Part shown: positions 31,866 through 39,046 of the stretch, in pieces
Layout of the letters: each line of letters begins with the position of its first letter
Position numbering within the stretch: the stretch's first letter is position 1
Virus record (IMG/VR): IMGVR_UViG_3300025168_000203
Location: 1 to 40,382 of that record
From: a virus
Strand: one strand, 5' to 3'
DNA: 40,382 nucleotides
Notes under the pieces: model-generated
What the model was told of the DNA's origin: nothing
What the model saw: the letters and a program-made list of their open reading frames with translations, nothing else
Database searches by the model: none
Program-made: the position numbers and the translations under genes

Positions 31866-32430
31866 CCCAAACAAGTATGTTGTCGATTCTTACCGTTATG
31901 TTTCCGTCACAGAAGTTTTAAGCTTCTCTGGGTGGGCGCGTTACGACAAGGTTGATCCGGTAGTTCTGAGTCGGGCAGCGGAGCGTGGGAGCTTGGTTCA
32001 CGATGCTACCGAAGAAGTTGATGACGGCACCTTTAATGTGAACGAGTTTAGAGAAGACTTAATCCCATACATTGATGGTTACGAAAAGTTTATGCGAGAA
32101 CACGAGTATGAAGTTCTTGAGTCTGAGATTGTAGTTTTCAATCACAAGTATAAGTACGCAGGCCAGCTAGATAGGATATGCATGCTCGACGGGAAGAAAA
32201 CTCTTCTCGACATTAAGACATCGGCGCAGCGTAAACCTGAATGGGGTTTACAACTGGCAGGCTACGAGATGGCTTACGGTGAAGAGCTAGAGCGTCGAGT
32301 CGCACTTCGAGTAGGTTTGGGATTTTACGAGATAGACAACTATAACAACGACAACGATTACCCGCTGTTTTTAGAGGCTGTTAAAATTGTCAACGATCAG
32401 AGAAACGCAGGAGTTATAGAAATCAAGTAA
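31855..32430 (+). CDS. PD-(D/E)XK nuclease superfamily protein
   Basis: The 191-aa product carries a RecB/Cas4-type layout: AAERGSLVHDATEEV near 40-54, an E-containing strand VLESEIVVF near 82-90, then YAGQLDRICMLDGKKTLLDIKTS with the active-site D and K of the DxK motif near 103-123, and a final WGLQLAGYEMAY helix. It is short, like other stand-alone phage exonucleases. It could process DNA ends; a substrate is not visible. It overlaps the DUF1599-like gene by 11 nt. Confidence 0.75.
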   Translation: MPRDPNKYVVDSYRYVSVTEVLSFSGWARYDKVDPVVLSRAAERGSLVHDATEEVDDGTFNVNEFREDLIPYIDGYEKFMREHEYEVLESEIVVFNHKYKYAGQLDRICMLDGKKTLLDIKTSAQRKPEWGLQLAGYEMAYGEELERRVALRVGLGFYEIDNYNNDNDYPLFLEAVKIVNDQRNAGVIEIK

Positions 32431-32440
32431 TCATCAAACC

Positions 32441-32492
32441 TTGCGGACAGCATCTTCATGTGCTTATATACAAACAGGCCATGGAGAGGGTC
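32441..32492 (+). promoter_or_regulatory. Promoter plus weak 5' stem-loop leader, copy H
   Basis: TTGCGG (32441-32446), 17 bp, TTATAT (32464-32469) or TATATA one base later. A short stem GGCC/GGTC (32477-32480, 32489-32492) encloses an ATGGAGAG loop. AAAGGTAAAGAG then leads to ATG 32507. The stem is only 4 bp, so this is a weaker member of the family. Confidence 0.5.
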
Positions 32493-32506
32493 AGAAAGGT
32501 AAAGAG

Positions 32507-32677
32507 ATGAAATTACTTATTATTGCGATTGCGGTGTTTTTTGCAGGTAATGCAAATGCCCATCATGAAGGTTTGATTTCAACAATTCCGTCGTTGAGCA
32601 TGTCCGCTTATTGGGTTTATGCTTGCATTGCTTGTGTATCTTGGACTGCCCTTAGTTACCTTAAAAAGAACCTTTAA
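32507..32677 (+). CDS. Small membrane or secreted protein
   Basis: The 56-aa product starts with a hydrophobic signal-like stretch (MKLLIIAIAVFFAGNANAHH) with an ANA-H cleavage-like site, then a second hydrophobic segment (YWVYACIACVSWTALSYL) and a KKNL end. It could be a two-pass inner-membrane peptide or a processed peptide. Function unknown. AAAGGTAAAGAG precedes the ATG. Confidence 0.55.
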   Translation: MKLLIIAIAVFFAGNANAHHEGLISTIPSLSMSAYWVYACIACVSWTALSYLKKNL

Positions 32678-32695
32678 GGTTTGCAAAATAAAGGG

Positions 32696-32751
32696 TTGAT
32701 TTTATTTAACAGTATTGCTAAACATAAATCATCGAAGGCATGGGAGCCTTC
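32696..32751 (+). promoter_or_regulatory. Promoter plus 5' stem-loop leader, copy E
   Basis: TTGATT (32696-32701), 17 bp, TAAACA (32719-32724). Arms GAAGGC and GCCTTC (32734-32739, 32746-32751) enclose loop ATGGGA. AGAAAGGTTGAGAAA follows before ATG 32768. Confidence 0.7.
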
Positions 32752-32767
32752 AAGAAAGGTTGAGAAA

Positions 32768-33229
32768 ATGGATAAAAAGATTGTAGAAAGTGCAGCAGCA
32801 GCAGCGGCTAAAGTTCTTTACGCCGAGTTGGTCTCCTGCGGAGAAGAGAAAACTTTCCGAGCGCGTTTAGACTTCGAGGTCGATATGAAACGCGGTGAAT
32901 CTTTCGTCAAGACGAATCCTCAGAAAGCTCGACCTTGGAGCCTTGTTCAAGTTTTGATCAGTAAGTTGAACGCTACGGTCGGTGAGTCTGTAGTGGAGTC
33001 TTGGCTTGAAGAAGGCATTAAAGAAGCTCAACTTTTGAATAGTGTTGAAGAGGCTTCAACGAAGAAGCGCATTAGCTCCGCTATAGAGAAAATTTTACCT
33101 GAGATTCAAGAAGAGCGTAAAGGTAATATCTATATTACTAAGAAGGCTGGCAGAGTTGTCGAAATTCCAGAAGGTTCTGACAAAGACCTCTTGAATAAGA
33201 TTGATTTCCCAGTTAGTCTCGTTAGCTGA
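32768..33229 (+). CDS. Unknown protein
   Basis: The 153-aa product has a helical N-terminus with an alanine run (ESAAAAAAKVLYAEL), an alpha/beta core, and a C-terminal strand segment NIYITKKAGRVVEIP. No family is recognised. It has its own promoter and stem-loop leader, suggesting independent, probably early expression. Confidence 0.65.
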   Translation: MDKKIVESAAAAAAKVLYAELVSCGEEKTFRARLDFEVDMKRGESFVKTNPQKARPWSLVQVLISKLNATVGESVVESWLEEGIKEAQLLNSVEEASTKKRISSAIEKILPEIQEERKGNIYITKKAGRVVEIPEGSDKDLLNKIDFPVSLVS

Positions 33230-33247
33230 GATCCAATAAGGCCAGCG

Positions 33248-33415
33248 ATGCTATACCTTCGTATTGCTTCTCCAAACGGAGATAGGCTTTCGTATCGTAT
33301 TGACGTGTTCTCTCACGTTACCTCTCCGATTCGTTTGTCCGAGGCCCAGACAGGGGTGCGGGGATTGTCGTTCTCTCCCAATCGAGCGACAGTTCCCGCC
33401 CCGTGTTGTTTTTAA
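33248..33415 (+). CDS. Possible small ORF (55 aa) overlapping a large hairpin
   Basis: An ORF starts at ATG 33248 (AAGG upstream) and ends at TAA 33413-33415, giving MLYLRIASPNGDRLSYRIDV and onward with a plausible beta-strand pattern. It also contains the hairpin at 33353-33402, so it may be only a leader or terminator region. It is the only plausible coding content in the 33230-33427 gap. Confidence 0.35.
   Translation: MLYLRIASPNGDRLSYRIDVFSHVTSPIRLSEAQTGVRGLSFSPNRATVPAPCCF
33353..33413 (+). terminator. Long hairpin with T-rich tail, candidate terminator or structured leader
   Basis: GGGG (33353-33356) and CGGG (33359-33362) pair with CCCG and CCCC (33395-33402). An inner stem TGTCG/CGACA (33366-33370, 33387-33391) stacks inside. 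TGTTGTTTTT follows. This fits an intrinsic terminator, or a structured leader for the gene at 33428, whose AAGGAGAG ribosome-binding site starts 5 nt after the T-rich tail. Confidence 0.4.
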
Positions 33416-33427
33416 GAAGGAGAGAAA

Positions 33428-34066
33428 ATGTCAAAAAAAAAGCTAAGTAAAAAATCTATTAGCGTTGCTCTTGGCACATCGCCTAAGTTTTTGTTGTTGA
33501 CTACAAGGGATGTCTCAGGTGAGCAAAACATAGTAAAACTTCAGCCAGACGTAGACTCAGTTTTAAGCCAAGAAATAGATCTTTATGGCCTGACGTTTAT
33601 GCAGACGCTTGATGGTTTTGAAATAGGTTATGAGTCGAACGGTTTTATTTCTTCGGAAGCCTTGCATCGTAAGCTACGAGCACTAATTTGGTTAGAGAGA
33701 AAGTTTAATATTTTGTGTGAGCGGGTGGGAGACCCGTTGAATTTTGGTTCATCAGTTGCGTACTGTGCAGCAGTGTTAGGTGTAGAGGAGATAGTTATTT
33801 CTGGGGATGCCTATCCGATTAGGGAAGCAGTGCGACATTTTTCGGGAGGGGTTTTAAATGGCGAATTATTCTCAGATGGAGGAGAGATTCCTTCAAAAAA
33901 TATCGAAAGAAGAGAAGTCGGGTTGTTGGGTATGGAAGGGGTCAAAGAGGTGGTCGGAGAGGAAGACCGGACCATCGGGGTTGATGTTCAACCCGCTGAT
34001 TCAGAGGCTGGAGGATGCCCATCGGATATCTTGGAAGTTATTTCGGAGTCCGAAGAAGATAGATAA
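33428..34066 (+). CDS. Unknown protein with a 3' end overrun by an endonuclease gene
   Basis: The 212-aa product begins MSKKKLSKKSISVALGTSPKF. Its N-terminal 140 aa look like a real domain (beta strands with FMQTLDGFEIGYESNG and a helix LHRKLRALIWLERKF). From about residue 143 the same DNA encodes the HNH endonuclease in another frame, and the tail here is low-information and acidic. The natural C-terminus was probably displaced by insertion of that gene. Function unknown. Confidence 0.55.
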   Translation: MSKKKLSKKSISVALGTSPKFLLLTTRDVSGEQNIVKLQPDVDSVLSQEIDLYGLTFMQTLDGFEIGYESNGFISSEALHRKLRALIWLERKFNILCERVGDPLNFGSSVAYCAAVLGVEEIVISGDAYPIREAVRHFSGGVLNGELFSDGGEIPSKNIERREVGLLGMEGVKEVVGEEDRTIGVDVQPADSEAGGCPSDILEVISESEEDR

Positions 34067-34454
34067 TAAGTTTATCAGGCAAAGTTGCAATAACAGGCTT
34101 TGCGTAAATCCAGATCATTTGTTTCTAGACGCGGACTATAAGTCAGGGGCAAACCACCCATCGGCTAAATTGTCCGAGGCAGATGTAAAAGAAATTAGAA
34201 GTATAAAGCTTCGTAATGAAAAAAGAAAAACTTTAGATGAGTGCGCTGACCATTTTGGAGTAAGCAGAGAAACAATTCGTAAAATTGTCTTAAAGCGCAC
34301 GTCAGGTGAAGGCAAACTTACTGAAGTCCAAGTAAAGCAAGTAAAAGAAATGTACAAACCAGTAGAAAACTATAAAAAGTTTATTGACTCTGGTGTAAGC
34401 AAGGGTGCTATATCAAGTATCCTAGCTGGCCGTACTTGGAAAGATTTAAAGTGA
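33858..34454 (+). CDS. HNH homing-type endonuclease with C-terminal HTH
   Basis: The 198-aa product has the HNH_3-type pattern CWVWKG, AHRISWKLF and CNNRLCVNPDHLFL, which is typical of free-standing phage homing endonucleases. Two HTH-like DNA-binding repeats follow (TLDECADHFGVSRETIRKIV and the YKKFIDSGVSKGAISSILAG segment). The ATG has GGGAGGGG upstream. It overlaps the preceding gene by 209 nt, the likely scar of invasion. The 3' end overlaps the next gene as GTGA. Confidence 0.82.
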   Translation: MANYSQMEERFLQKISKEEKSGCWVWKGSKRWSERKTGPSGLMFNPLIQRLEDAHRISWKLFRSPKKIDNKFIRQSCNNRLCVNPDHLFLDADYKSGANHPSAKLSEADVKEIRSIKLRNEKRKTLDECADHFGVSRETIRKIVLKRTSGEGKLTEVQVKQVKEMYKPVENYKKFIDSGVSKGAISSILAGRTWKDLK

Positions 34455-34729
34455 GCGTGTTAGATGATGTGAAGTTTGCGTTGCGGAGAGACGGAGTTGT
34501 TCGACGCAGCGATGTAGAGTGGTTAGTTTCTGAGATAGACAAGTTGACACATTCTCTATCGTACTTAGATAATCGGTGTGACAAACTAACGGGAGTCCTT
34601 GAAGAGACTGTAATAGTCCTTGGAGCGCACCCTGAAAATTTAGAGTTAGTTCAAAAAACTAAAAAAGAGTTGTTGGGTGGTGGAGCAGGAGGAGATTTAG
34701 ATAGCCCTATTGATGGGGCTTCTAAATAA
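34451..34729 (+). CDS. Small helical protein, unknown
   Basis: The 92-aa product (GTG 34451, overlapping the HNH stop) is helical with a coiled-coil-like segment (VEWLVSEIDKLTHSLSYLDN). It ends in a glycine-rich GGGAGG stretch. No family recognised. Confidence 0.5.
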   Translation: MSVLDDVKFALRRDGVVRRSDVEWLVSEIDKLTHSLSYLDNRCDKLTGVLEETVIVLGAHPENLELVQKTKKELLGGGAGGDLDSPIDGASK

Positions 34730-34765
34730 TTTTCAGCCATGAAACTTAAAGAGAAAGGAAATAAC

Positions 34766-35284
34766 ATGGCAATTAATAATATTATTGAGGATTTGAAAGT
34801 AAGTCGGGAAAAAGCTGCTGGTGAATTGAGCACAATCAATCAGCACCAAGTGGCGTTGAAGTCGGTAGTGGATCGTTTAGATTCCCTTATCGCAGAGACG
34901 GGTAATGGGGATTCTTCTCACATCAGTAAGCGCACCGTTGGCAAGCGCCGAGGCCGTAAGCCGGGGATTAAGGTTGAGAAGGTACAACTTAAAAAGGTTG
35001 AAACTCTTACTACCGATAGCACTCCTACGGCAGCAAAAGCCCCTCGCAAACGTGCGGCGACTAATGGTCCTACACTGACGCAGGCTGCGGTAGATGTGGT
35101 TCTTTCGGGATCGGGTGAAGTTCAAACTCGTGACGTTATTGATCACCTTGTTTCGCAAAAGCGACTTGATGGTAAGGACCGCAGCGTTGCATACGCAAAA
35201 GTCCACACCGCTCTAAAGCGTCGTTCGACTGGCGACGATGCCCCTCTGAAGTCTGCGGGCAAGGGTCTTTGGATCAAGGCTTGA
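34766..35284 (+). CDS. DNA-binding protein with AT-hook-like motif and winged-helix C-terminus
   Basis: The 172-aa product has a coiled-coil N-terminus (1-45), a basic region with KRRGRKPG (an AT-hook-like core) near 60-70, and a C-terminal domain (from about 110) resembling a winged helix: TQAAVDVVLSGSGEVQTRDV, then VAYAKVHTALKRRS and KGLWIKA. It could be a nucleoid or transcription factor of the phage. ATG 34766 is preferred to 34739 because AAAGGA lies upstream. Confidence 0.65.
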   Translation: MAINNIIEDLKVSREKAAGELSTINQHQVALKSVVDRLDSLIAETGNGDSSHISKRTVGKRRGRKPGIKVEKVQLKKVETLTTDSTPTAAKAPRKRAATNGPTLTQAAVDVVLSGSGEVQTRDVIDHLVSQKRLDGKDRSVAYAKVHTALKRRSTGDDAPLKSAGKGLWIKA

Positions 35285-35297
35285 TTTAGTGCGCCCC

Positions 35298-35347
35298 CTG
35301 ACGGCGACGGGTCATCTGTGTAATAATACGCACAGATGGCCCGTGCG
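35298..35347 (+). promoter_or_regulatory. Candidate promoter overlapped by a long palindrome
   Basis: CTGACG (35298-35303), 17 bp, TAATAA (35321-35326). A 13-bp stem (with G-T pairs), arms 35309-35321 and 35330-35342 around an AT-rich 8-nt loop, covers the -10. From a start at about 35333, only the right arm would be transcribed. A short leader stem CGCAC/GTGCG (35329-35333, 35343-35347) could form. This may be an operator, or an end-of-transcript hairpin for the gene upstream. Confidence 0.4.
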
Positions 35348-35362
35348 GTCTTGGAGTGGCGT

Positions 35363-35731
35363 ATGTCCCTTAACAAAGATGAGCCTTTAGAGTTAGAAGA
35401 TCGATTAGATAAACTAGTCTCTCAACACTGGCTTTCCTTAGCTAATGTTGGCTGGCGAGGCTATAGCGATCATGGCCGGGGCTTTGTGTGTGTTCAGCAA
35501 AACTTAACGTCTAGGCTCTACTGGGAGGGTAGTGTTTCTTACTCAGTAGATCTAGGGGGCTTAGATTCGGATGTACAAGATACTGCTAAGATTGCCGTGT
35601 CGAATTATGAACCCGATGAAGAAATAGTAGTCTGCTTTGAGCCTTTAAATGGAACCCCTAAAATTGTTGCTTTCCGCTCAAAGCTTTCTAGACCTTCGGA
35701 AGCTAAAGCGCGAGAGCTTCTACCCTGCTGA
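35363..35731 (+). CDS. Unknown protein
   Basis: The 122-aa product starts MSLNKDEPLELEDRLDKLV and has a beta-rich body (GWRGYSDHGRGFVCVQQ, LYWEGSVSYSVDL). ATG 35363, preceded by TTGGAG, is preferred to ATG 35336, which lies inside the palindrome. Not recognised. Confidence 0.55.
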   Translation: MSLNKDEPLELEDRLDKLVSQHWLSLANVGWRGYSDHGRGFVCVQQNLTSRLYWEGSVSYSVDLGGLDSDVQDTAKIAVSNYEPDEEIVVCFEPLNGTPKIVAFRSKLSRPSEAKARELLPC

Positions 35732-35757
35732 GTTTTTCAATTATGGTGCATAGGTAA

Positions 35758-36156
35758 TTGCCTGCTGGCAGGCGTATCGTACATAAGTGCGTTTCGCCAA
35801 AAGAGTCCAAATTATTAAACTTTTGGCCTCCATATAGAATTGGTTTCTCAGACTTTAAGTCGGCCTTTCCGTTGATGCGCTTGAGGTTCGATTCCGTTGA
35901 AGCTCTTCGTGAGGTTGGGTTTAGCGGACTTACGTCTAAAGGTTGGCGTATTTATTTTATATCTCATTGGATAGATTCTAATCCTTGGGTAGAGGACTAT
36001 TTTTTATCCCTAGAAGCTTCAGCCGATGACCCTGCTGAAGTATCGATGTGTGAAGTTACAGACACTTGTATTTTCAGCAAAAACTTCGATTCTACTCCTC
36101 GATTGCAGAAACTGAAGAGGGCTATAGACATCGCTAGATATCGTTATATTATGTGA
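35758..36156 (+). CDS. Unknown protein, uncertain start
   Basis: The 132-aa ORF starts at TTG 35758; a palindromic GCCTGC/GCAGGC (35760-35773) covers the start codon region, and no convincing ribosome-binding site precedes it. The body contains FPLMRLRFDSVEALREVGF, GWRIYFISHWIDSNPW and a helical C-terminus. Function unknown. The start could be at a downstream codon. Confidence 0.5.
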   Translation: MPAGRRIVHKCVSPKESKLLNFWPPYRIGFSDFKSAFPLMRLRFDSVEALREVGFSGLTSKGWRIYFISHWIDSNPWVEDYFLSLEASADDPAEVSMCEVTDTCIFSKNFDSTPRLQKLKRAIDIARYRYIM

Positions 36157-36159
36157 GAA

Positions 36160-36516
36160 ATGTCGCGCATAGCTAATGGTGAGACAGGCCCATCTGGAGG
36201 CGGTCACACAGAGATTAAGGGTGAGCATAGGCTGCTAGCTAACATCCTACACCGAGCTTTAGATGATATCTCAAATGAACGCTCCTCAGATGAACTTCGT
36301 AGAAGTGCCCTCGCTTGGATTTATTGCAACAGTTACACTCATGAAAAAGTGCCCAAAGGATTTGATTTTAATTTTGTTTGCGACTATTTACGGCTCGACC
36401 CAGACTGGGTTCGCAAAATCGTAAAAGAAAAAAAATTCAAGTTAAGCTCGCATAACTCTATAAGAGAAGTTCAATCTAGAAAAAGAGGCCCATCAAAAGG
36501 CTTTTTAGACTGTTAA
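36160..36516 (+). CDS. Conserved phage-type protein of unknown function
   Basis: The 118-aa product includes RRSALAWIYCNSY and GFDFNFVCDYLRLDPDWVRKIV, a pattern (ALxWI...F.CexLxLDPxxVR) seen in many phage hypothetical proteins. This is probably an HTH-like region. No function is known to me. It starts 3 nt after the previous stop. Confidence 0.6.
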   Translation: MSRIANGETGPSGGGHTEIKGEHRLLANILHRALDDISNERSSDELRRSALAWIYCNSYTHEKVPKGFDFNFVCDYLRLDPDWVRKIVKEKKFKLSSHNSIREVQSRKRGPSKGFLDC

Positions 36517-36541
36517 TTGTTTACTTTTATAGTTTATCGTA

Positions 36542-36600
36542 TTGCTTACTAAACTCTTTTCTCTTTGATAGTCTAGTGCTGTCTAGCCCTAGTCGGGAGG
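36542..36600 (+). promoter_or_regulatory. Candidate promoter before the metallophosphoesterase gene
   Basis: The intergenic 36517-36606 is AT-rich. TTGCTT (36542-36547), 17 bp, TTGATA (36565-36570) is a fair promoter. A short CTAG/CTAG stem follows (36573-36576, 36583-36586) and GGGAGG precedes the TTG start. It is weaker than the other promoter-leader copies. Confidence 0.35.
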
Positions 36601-36606
36601 TAAAAG

Positions 36607-37371
36607 TTGAGTACAGCAATTCCTTTAGTGCGGTTGTCCAGAACACGGTACTGCCTGCTTTTTAGTGATATCCATATAGGCGCGGCAGAACACGCAGAGA
36701 AGCAATTTGATGAGGCTTTAGCTTGGGCTAAAGAGCATGAAGCCATGATTGTCCTAAATGGCGACATAGTTGAGAATGCCATCATCGAAGGGTCCGCTGC
36801 TGGCGAAAAGATTCTTGGTCAGGCTCAGTTTCCTACAGAGCAGTTTAAAATTGCGCTTGATAAGTTTAAGCCATTCGCAAAACGCGGTAAGATTGCCGGG
36901 ATAACTCTAGGCAACCACGATGCAAGGACAAGGAGAAGTGCACTCTTAGATCTTTGTGACCTCCTGAGCCATGCTTTAGGTGTCCCTTATTGGGGCATCG
37001 GGGGACTCTGCCGATTCATGGCGGGTGATCAGCTTTATCATGGCGCTATTCAACACGGCAGAGGTGGTGGCAAGAACATCTGGAACGAGCTTGATAAACT
37101 TCTCTCTTTATATGCTCAGGCTGAGTTTGCTGCGTTAGGTCATAACCATAGCTTCGCTCATAGAGAAGTGTGCCATTTAGGTGTAGGTAAAAGTGGCGAA
37201 GAAGTTGTAAGCACTCGCCACCAGATAAGGACTGGCTCTTATTTGTACTACCCGTCTTACGTGCGAGAGATGGTTGGACTGCCTCAGCCCATTGGCACGC
37301 CAATACTGCGCTTTGGCAACAAGGTTCACGAGATCGAGGTGGATACCTCAACCTTACGTTGGTACGAGTGA
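36607..37371 (+). CDS. Calcineurin-like metallophosphoesterase
   Basis: The 254-aa product carries the metal-binding motifs in order: SDIHIG, NGDIVEN, LGNHD, HG and GHNHS. It is distinct from the Mre11-like gene at 10.6 kb; there is no nuclease-specific insert visible, so substrate could be a nucleotide, nucleic acid or phosphoprotein. The TTG start has GGGAGG 7 nt upstream. Confidence 0.8.
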   Translation: MSTAIPLVRLSRTRYCLLFSDIHIGAAEHAEKQFDEALAWAKEHEAMIVLNGDIVENAIIEGSAAGEKILGQAQFPTEQFKIALDKFKPFAKRGKIAGITLGNHDARTRRSALLDLCDLLSHALGVPYWGIGGLCRFMAGDQLYHGAIQHGRGGGKNIWNELDKLLSLYAQAEFAALGHNHSFAHREVCHLGVGKSGEEVVSTRHQIRTGSYLYYPSYVREMVGLPQPIGTPILRFGNKVHEIEVDTSTLRWYE

Positions 37372-37380
37372 GATTAGCTC

Positions 37381-37746
37381 GTGGCGCACAAAAAAAGACG
37401 AAAACATAAACTCGATTCCGTACCTATTGAAAGTTACGGTTTGTCTCGCCGTGCTCCAAATAAGCCAAACCCGAAGAGCAACAAATTGCGTCCGGGTTTG
37501 AACGATGCCGTTGCCTCACGAACAACTCAGCGGAACGTTATTGCGGAGTTAAAAGACGGTGGCCGTCCCCCACGTCGGCAAGGTGGTGAGGGTTTAACCT
37601 TCACAGCGAGCTTTACCTTATCCGGCGAGGTTGATGAGATTATTCATGAACTAGCCATCCAGAAAAATGTGTCGCGCTCCGCGATTGTGAGAGTTGCGAT
37701 ACTTCGTTACGCCTTTGACCAAGGACTTCTGGGCGAAGTCGAATGA
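37381..37746 (+). CDS. Ribbon-helix-helix (RHH) DNA-binding protein with basic N-terminus
   Basis: The 121-aa product has a highly basic, probably disordered N-terminus (KKRRKHKLDS and onwards) and a C-terminal RHH: the FTASFTLSGEVDEIIHEL strand-helix, then NVSRSAIVRVAILRYA. RHH dimers bind DNA in the major groove, usually as repressors. The stop overlaps the next gene's start by 4 nt (ATGA). Confidence 0.7.
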   Translation: MAHKKRRKHKLDSVPIESYGLSRRAPNKPNPKSNKLRPGLNDAVASRTTQRNVIAELKDGGRPPRRQGGEGLTFTASFTLSGEVDEIIHELAIQKNVSRSAIVRVAILRYAFDQGLLGEVE

Positions 37747-38102
37747 ATCTAACGATAGGCTCTAAAGTTTGGTCGGTCGAGGTTGTCCCAGACATTCGTG
37801 AAGAGATGCTTCGTGTGGCGGGTTCAAAGCATGAACTCGCGGAGAGAGACCTAGACGGCTGTGTCGATGCTGAACGACTTAGGATTTTAATCTCCGCACA
37901 TTTAAGCGATAGAGATAGAGCATCGACATTGCTGCACGAAGTCTTTCATGTAATATCTCCGAGTTCTTCGGAAAGGCACGTTCGTCGTCTTGAACGTTTG
38001 TTGTTCCCGGTATTATGGAGGCAAGAATGGAGACCGAATCTGATAACGGACCTTCCGAGAGTAAGGAAAAGGAAAACAAGGTCGAAGAAGAAATTGAAGT
38101 AG
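37743..38102 (+). CDS. HEXXH metallopeptidase-like protein
   Basis: The 119-aa product has STLLHEVFHVISP with the HEXXH zinc motif near 61-73, followed by a helix with RHVRRLERLLFPVLW. This fits short phage zincin-like proteins of the SprT or ImmA-type class with few other domains. The C-terminus is very basic (KRKTRSKKKLK). Substrate unknown. Confidence 0.65.
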   Translation: MNLTIGSKVWSVEVVPDIREEMLRVAGSKHELAERDLDGCVDAERLRILISAHLSDRDRASTLLHEVFHVISPSSSERHVRRLERLLFPVLWRQEWRPNLITDLPRVRKRKTRSKKKLK

Positions 38103-38725
38103 TTGGTGCTGATTTTGACTTTGACGATTGTTATGAAGAAGATTTTTACGACGATTTTCTGGGGTCTGAAAAGACCTCACTTTTTAGTGGGTCTCCATTA
38201 TTGTTGATGCATAGTAAAATTAGTTGTGGGGCACCGTCTTCTTGGTGGTTGCCGTTAACCGAGTTTGAACCAGCAGCGTGGGTGCATCTTGCCGTACCGA
38301 GAAGTACCTATGTTTTTCTAGGAGTAGCAGTAGCTCAAGTTTATCTCCGCATGAAAAAAGGCGACGATGACGAAAGTCTAATTCTCTCTAAACAATTAAG
38401 CGAGATTATTGGTAGGGAGTTTGCTCTAATTTGGAAAGAAGACGGACTCCCTGAATCTAATGAAGATAAATTAGAACTTTCTTTTTCCTTAATGGAGTTC
38501 AGTATCGTGTGTGCTTCGATTAGCTGGGCAGTCGAGCACGTCGAGCAGATTGTTTTAGCTGCTGATGATGCTTTCCCTCAATCCGACTGGGAAGCTCACA
38601 CTGATGACTTAGAAGCAATTCTTTTTTCTCTCCGTGAATCCTTAGAGAGGGCAGTAGACAAGCTATGCACTTCTTCGCTTGGGCAGAAAAGCGCAAAGTA
38701 TAGAGACCAAGAGACTTACCACTAA
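38027..38725 (+). CDS. Unknown acidic protein overlapping the HEXXH gene
   Basis: The 232-aa product starts at ATG 38027 (GGAGG 5 nt upstream; ATG 38015 is alternative) and overlaps the HEXXH gene by 76 nt. The N-terminus is strongly acidic (METESDNGPSESKEKENKVE), followed by DFDFDDCYEEDFYDDF and helical body regions. No family is recognised. A compensating basic/acidic pair with the gene before it is possible, since that gene's tail is basic. Confidence 0.55.
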   Translation: METESDNGPSESKEKENKVEEEIEVVGADFDFDDCYEEDFYDDFLGSEKTSLFSGSPLLLMHSKISCGAPSSWWLPLTEFEPAAWVHLAVPRSTYVFLGVAVAQVYLRMKKGDDDESLILSKQLSEIIGREFALIWKEDGLPESNEDKLELSFSLMEFSIVCASISWAVEHVEQIVLAADDAFPQSDWEAHTDDLEAILFSLRESLERAVDKLCTSSLGQKSAKYRDQETYH

Positions 38726-38730
38726 AGATG

Positions 38731-38794
38731 TATACGCTACGTATAGTAAGTACTTCCTAAGCTACCTTGTGTAGTGTATTATACGCTACGTATA
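38731..38794 (+). promoter_or_regulatory. Two identical palindromic operators flanking the XRE gene promoter
   Basis: The 15-bp palindrome TATACG-CTA-CGTATA occurs at 38731-38745 and again at 38780-38794, 49 bp apart; each continues identically as GT (17 bp). A -10-like TATTAT (38777-38782) overlaps the second copy; a -35-like TTCCTA lies 17 bp before it. The second operator ends 14 nt before the ATG of the XRE gene at 38809. This fits autorepression by that gene's product. Confidence 0.65.
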
Positions 38795-38808
38795 GTTAGG
38801 TGAGGCTT

Positions 38809-39036
38809 ATGGCTACGGTTCAAAAAAGTTCGGATATAAAAAATTTACGAGAGCGTCTTGGAATGACTCAGGTTGAGTTCGCTCGACTACTTGGGGTTGC
38901 GCCAAATACCGTTGCGCGTTGGGAACGTGGGGAGCTTGGTCTTTCTCACAGTAGCTTGAAACTATTTTCCGTCCTTAAAGGTTGGAGTTCTCCTAGTGAG
39001 TTGAAGAAGAGACTTCGGGCGGCATCTAAAAAATAA
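38809..39036 (+). CDS. XRE-family HTH transcriptional regulator
   Basis: The 75-aa product is a near-minimal HTH: LRERLGMTQVEFARLLGVAP then NTVARWERGELGLSHSSLKL. The start ATG 38809 follows AGGTGAGG, and the operators at 38731 and 38780 lie directly upstream. It is likely an autoregulator and possibly a switch for the accessory operon. It resembles the HTH/antitoxin class, but no toxin gene is obvious next to it. Confidence 0.8.
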   Translation: MATVQKSSDIKNLRERLGMTQVEFARLLGVAPNTVARWERGELGLSHSSLKLFSVLKGWSSPSELKKRLRAASKK

Positions 39037-39046
39037 GGGAAGTTAA

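Noticed and set aside
36486-36506. Terminator-like AGGCC/GGCTT stem with TTT
   Set aside because: It lies inside the end of a coding gene, and the stem is short with a poor T-tract.
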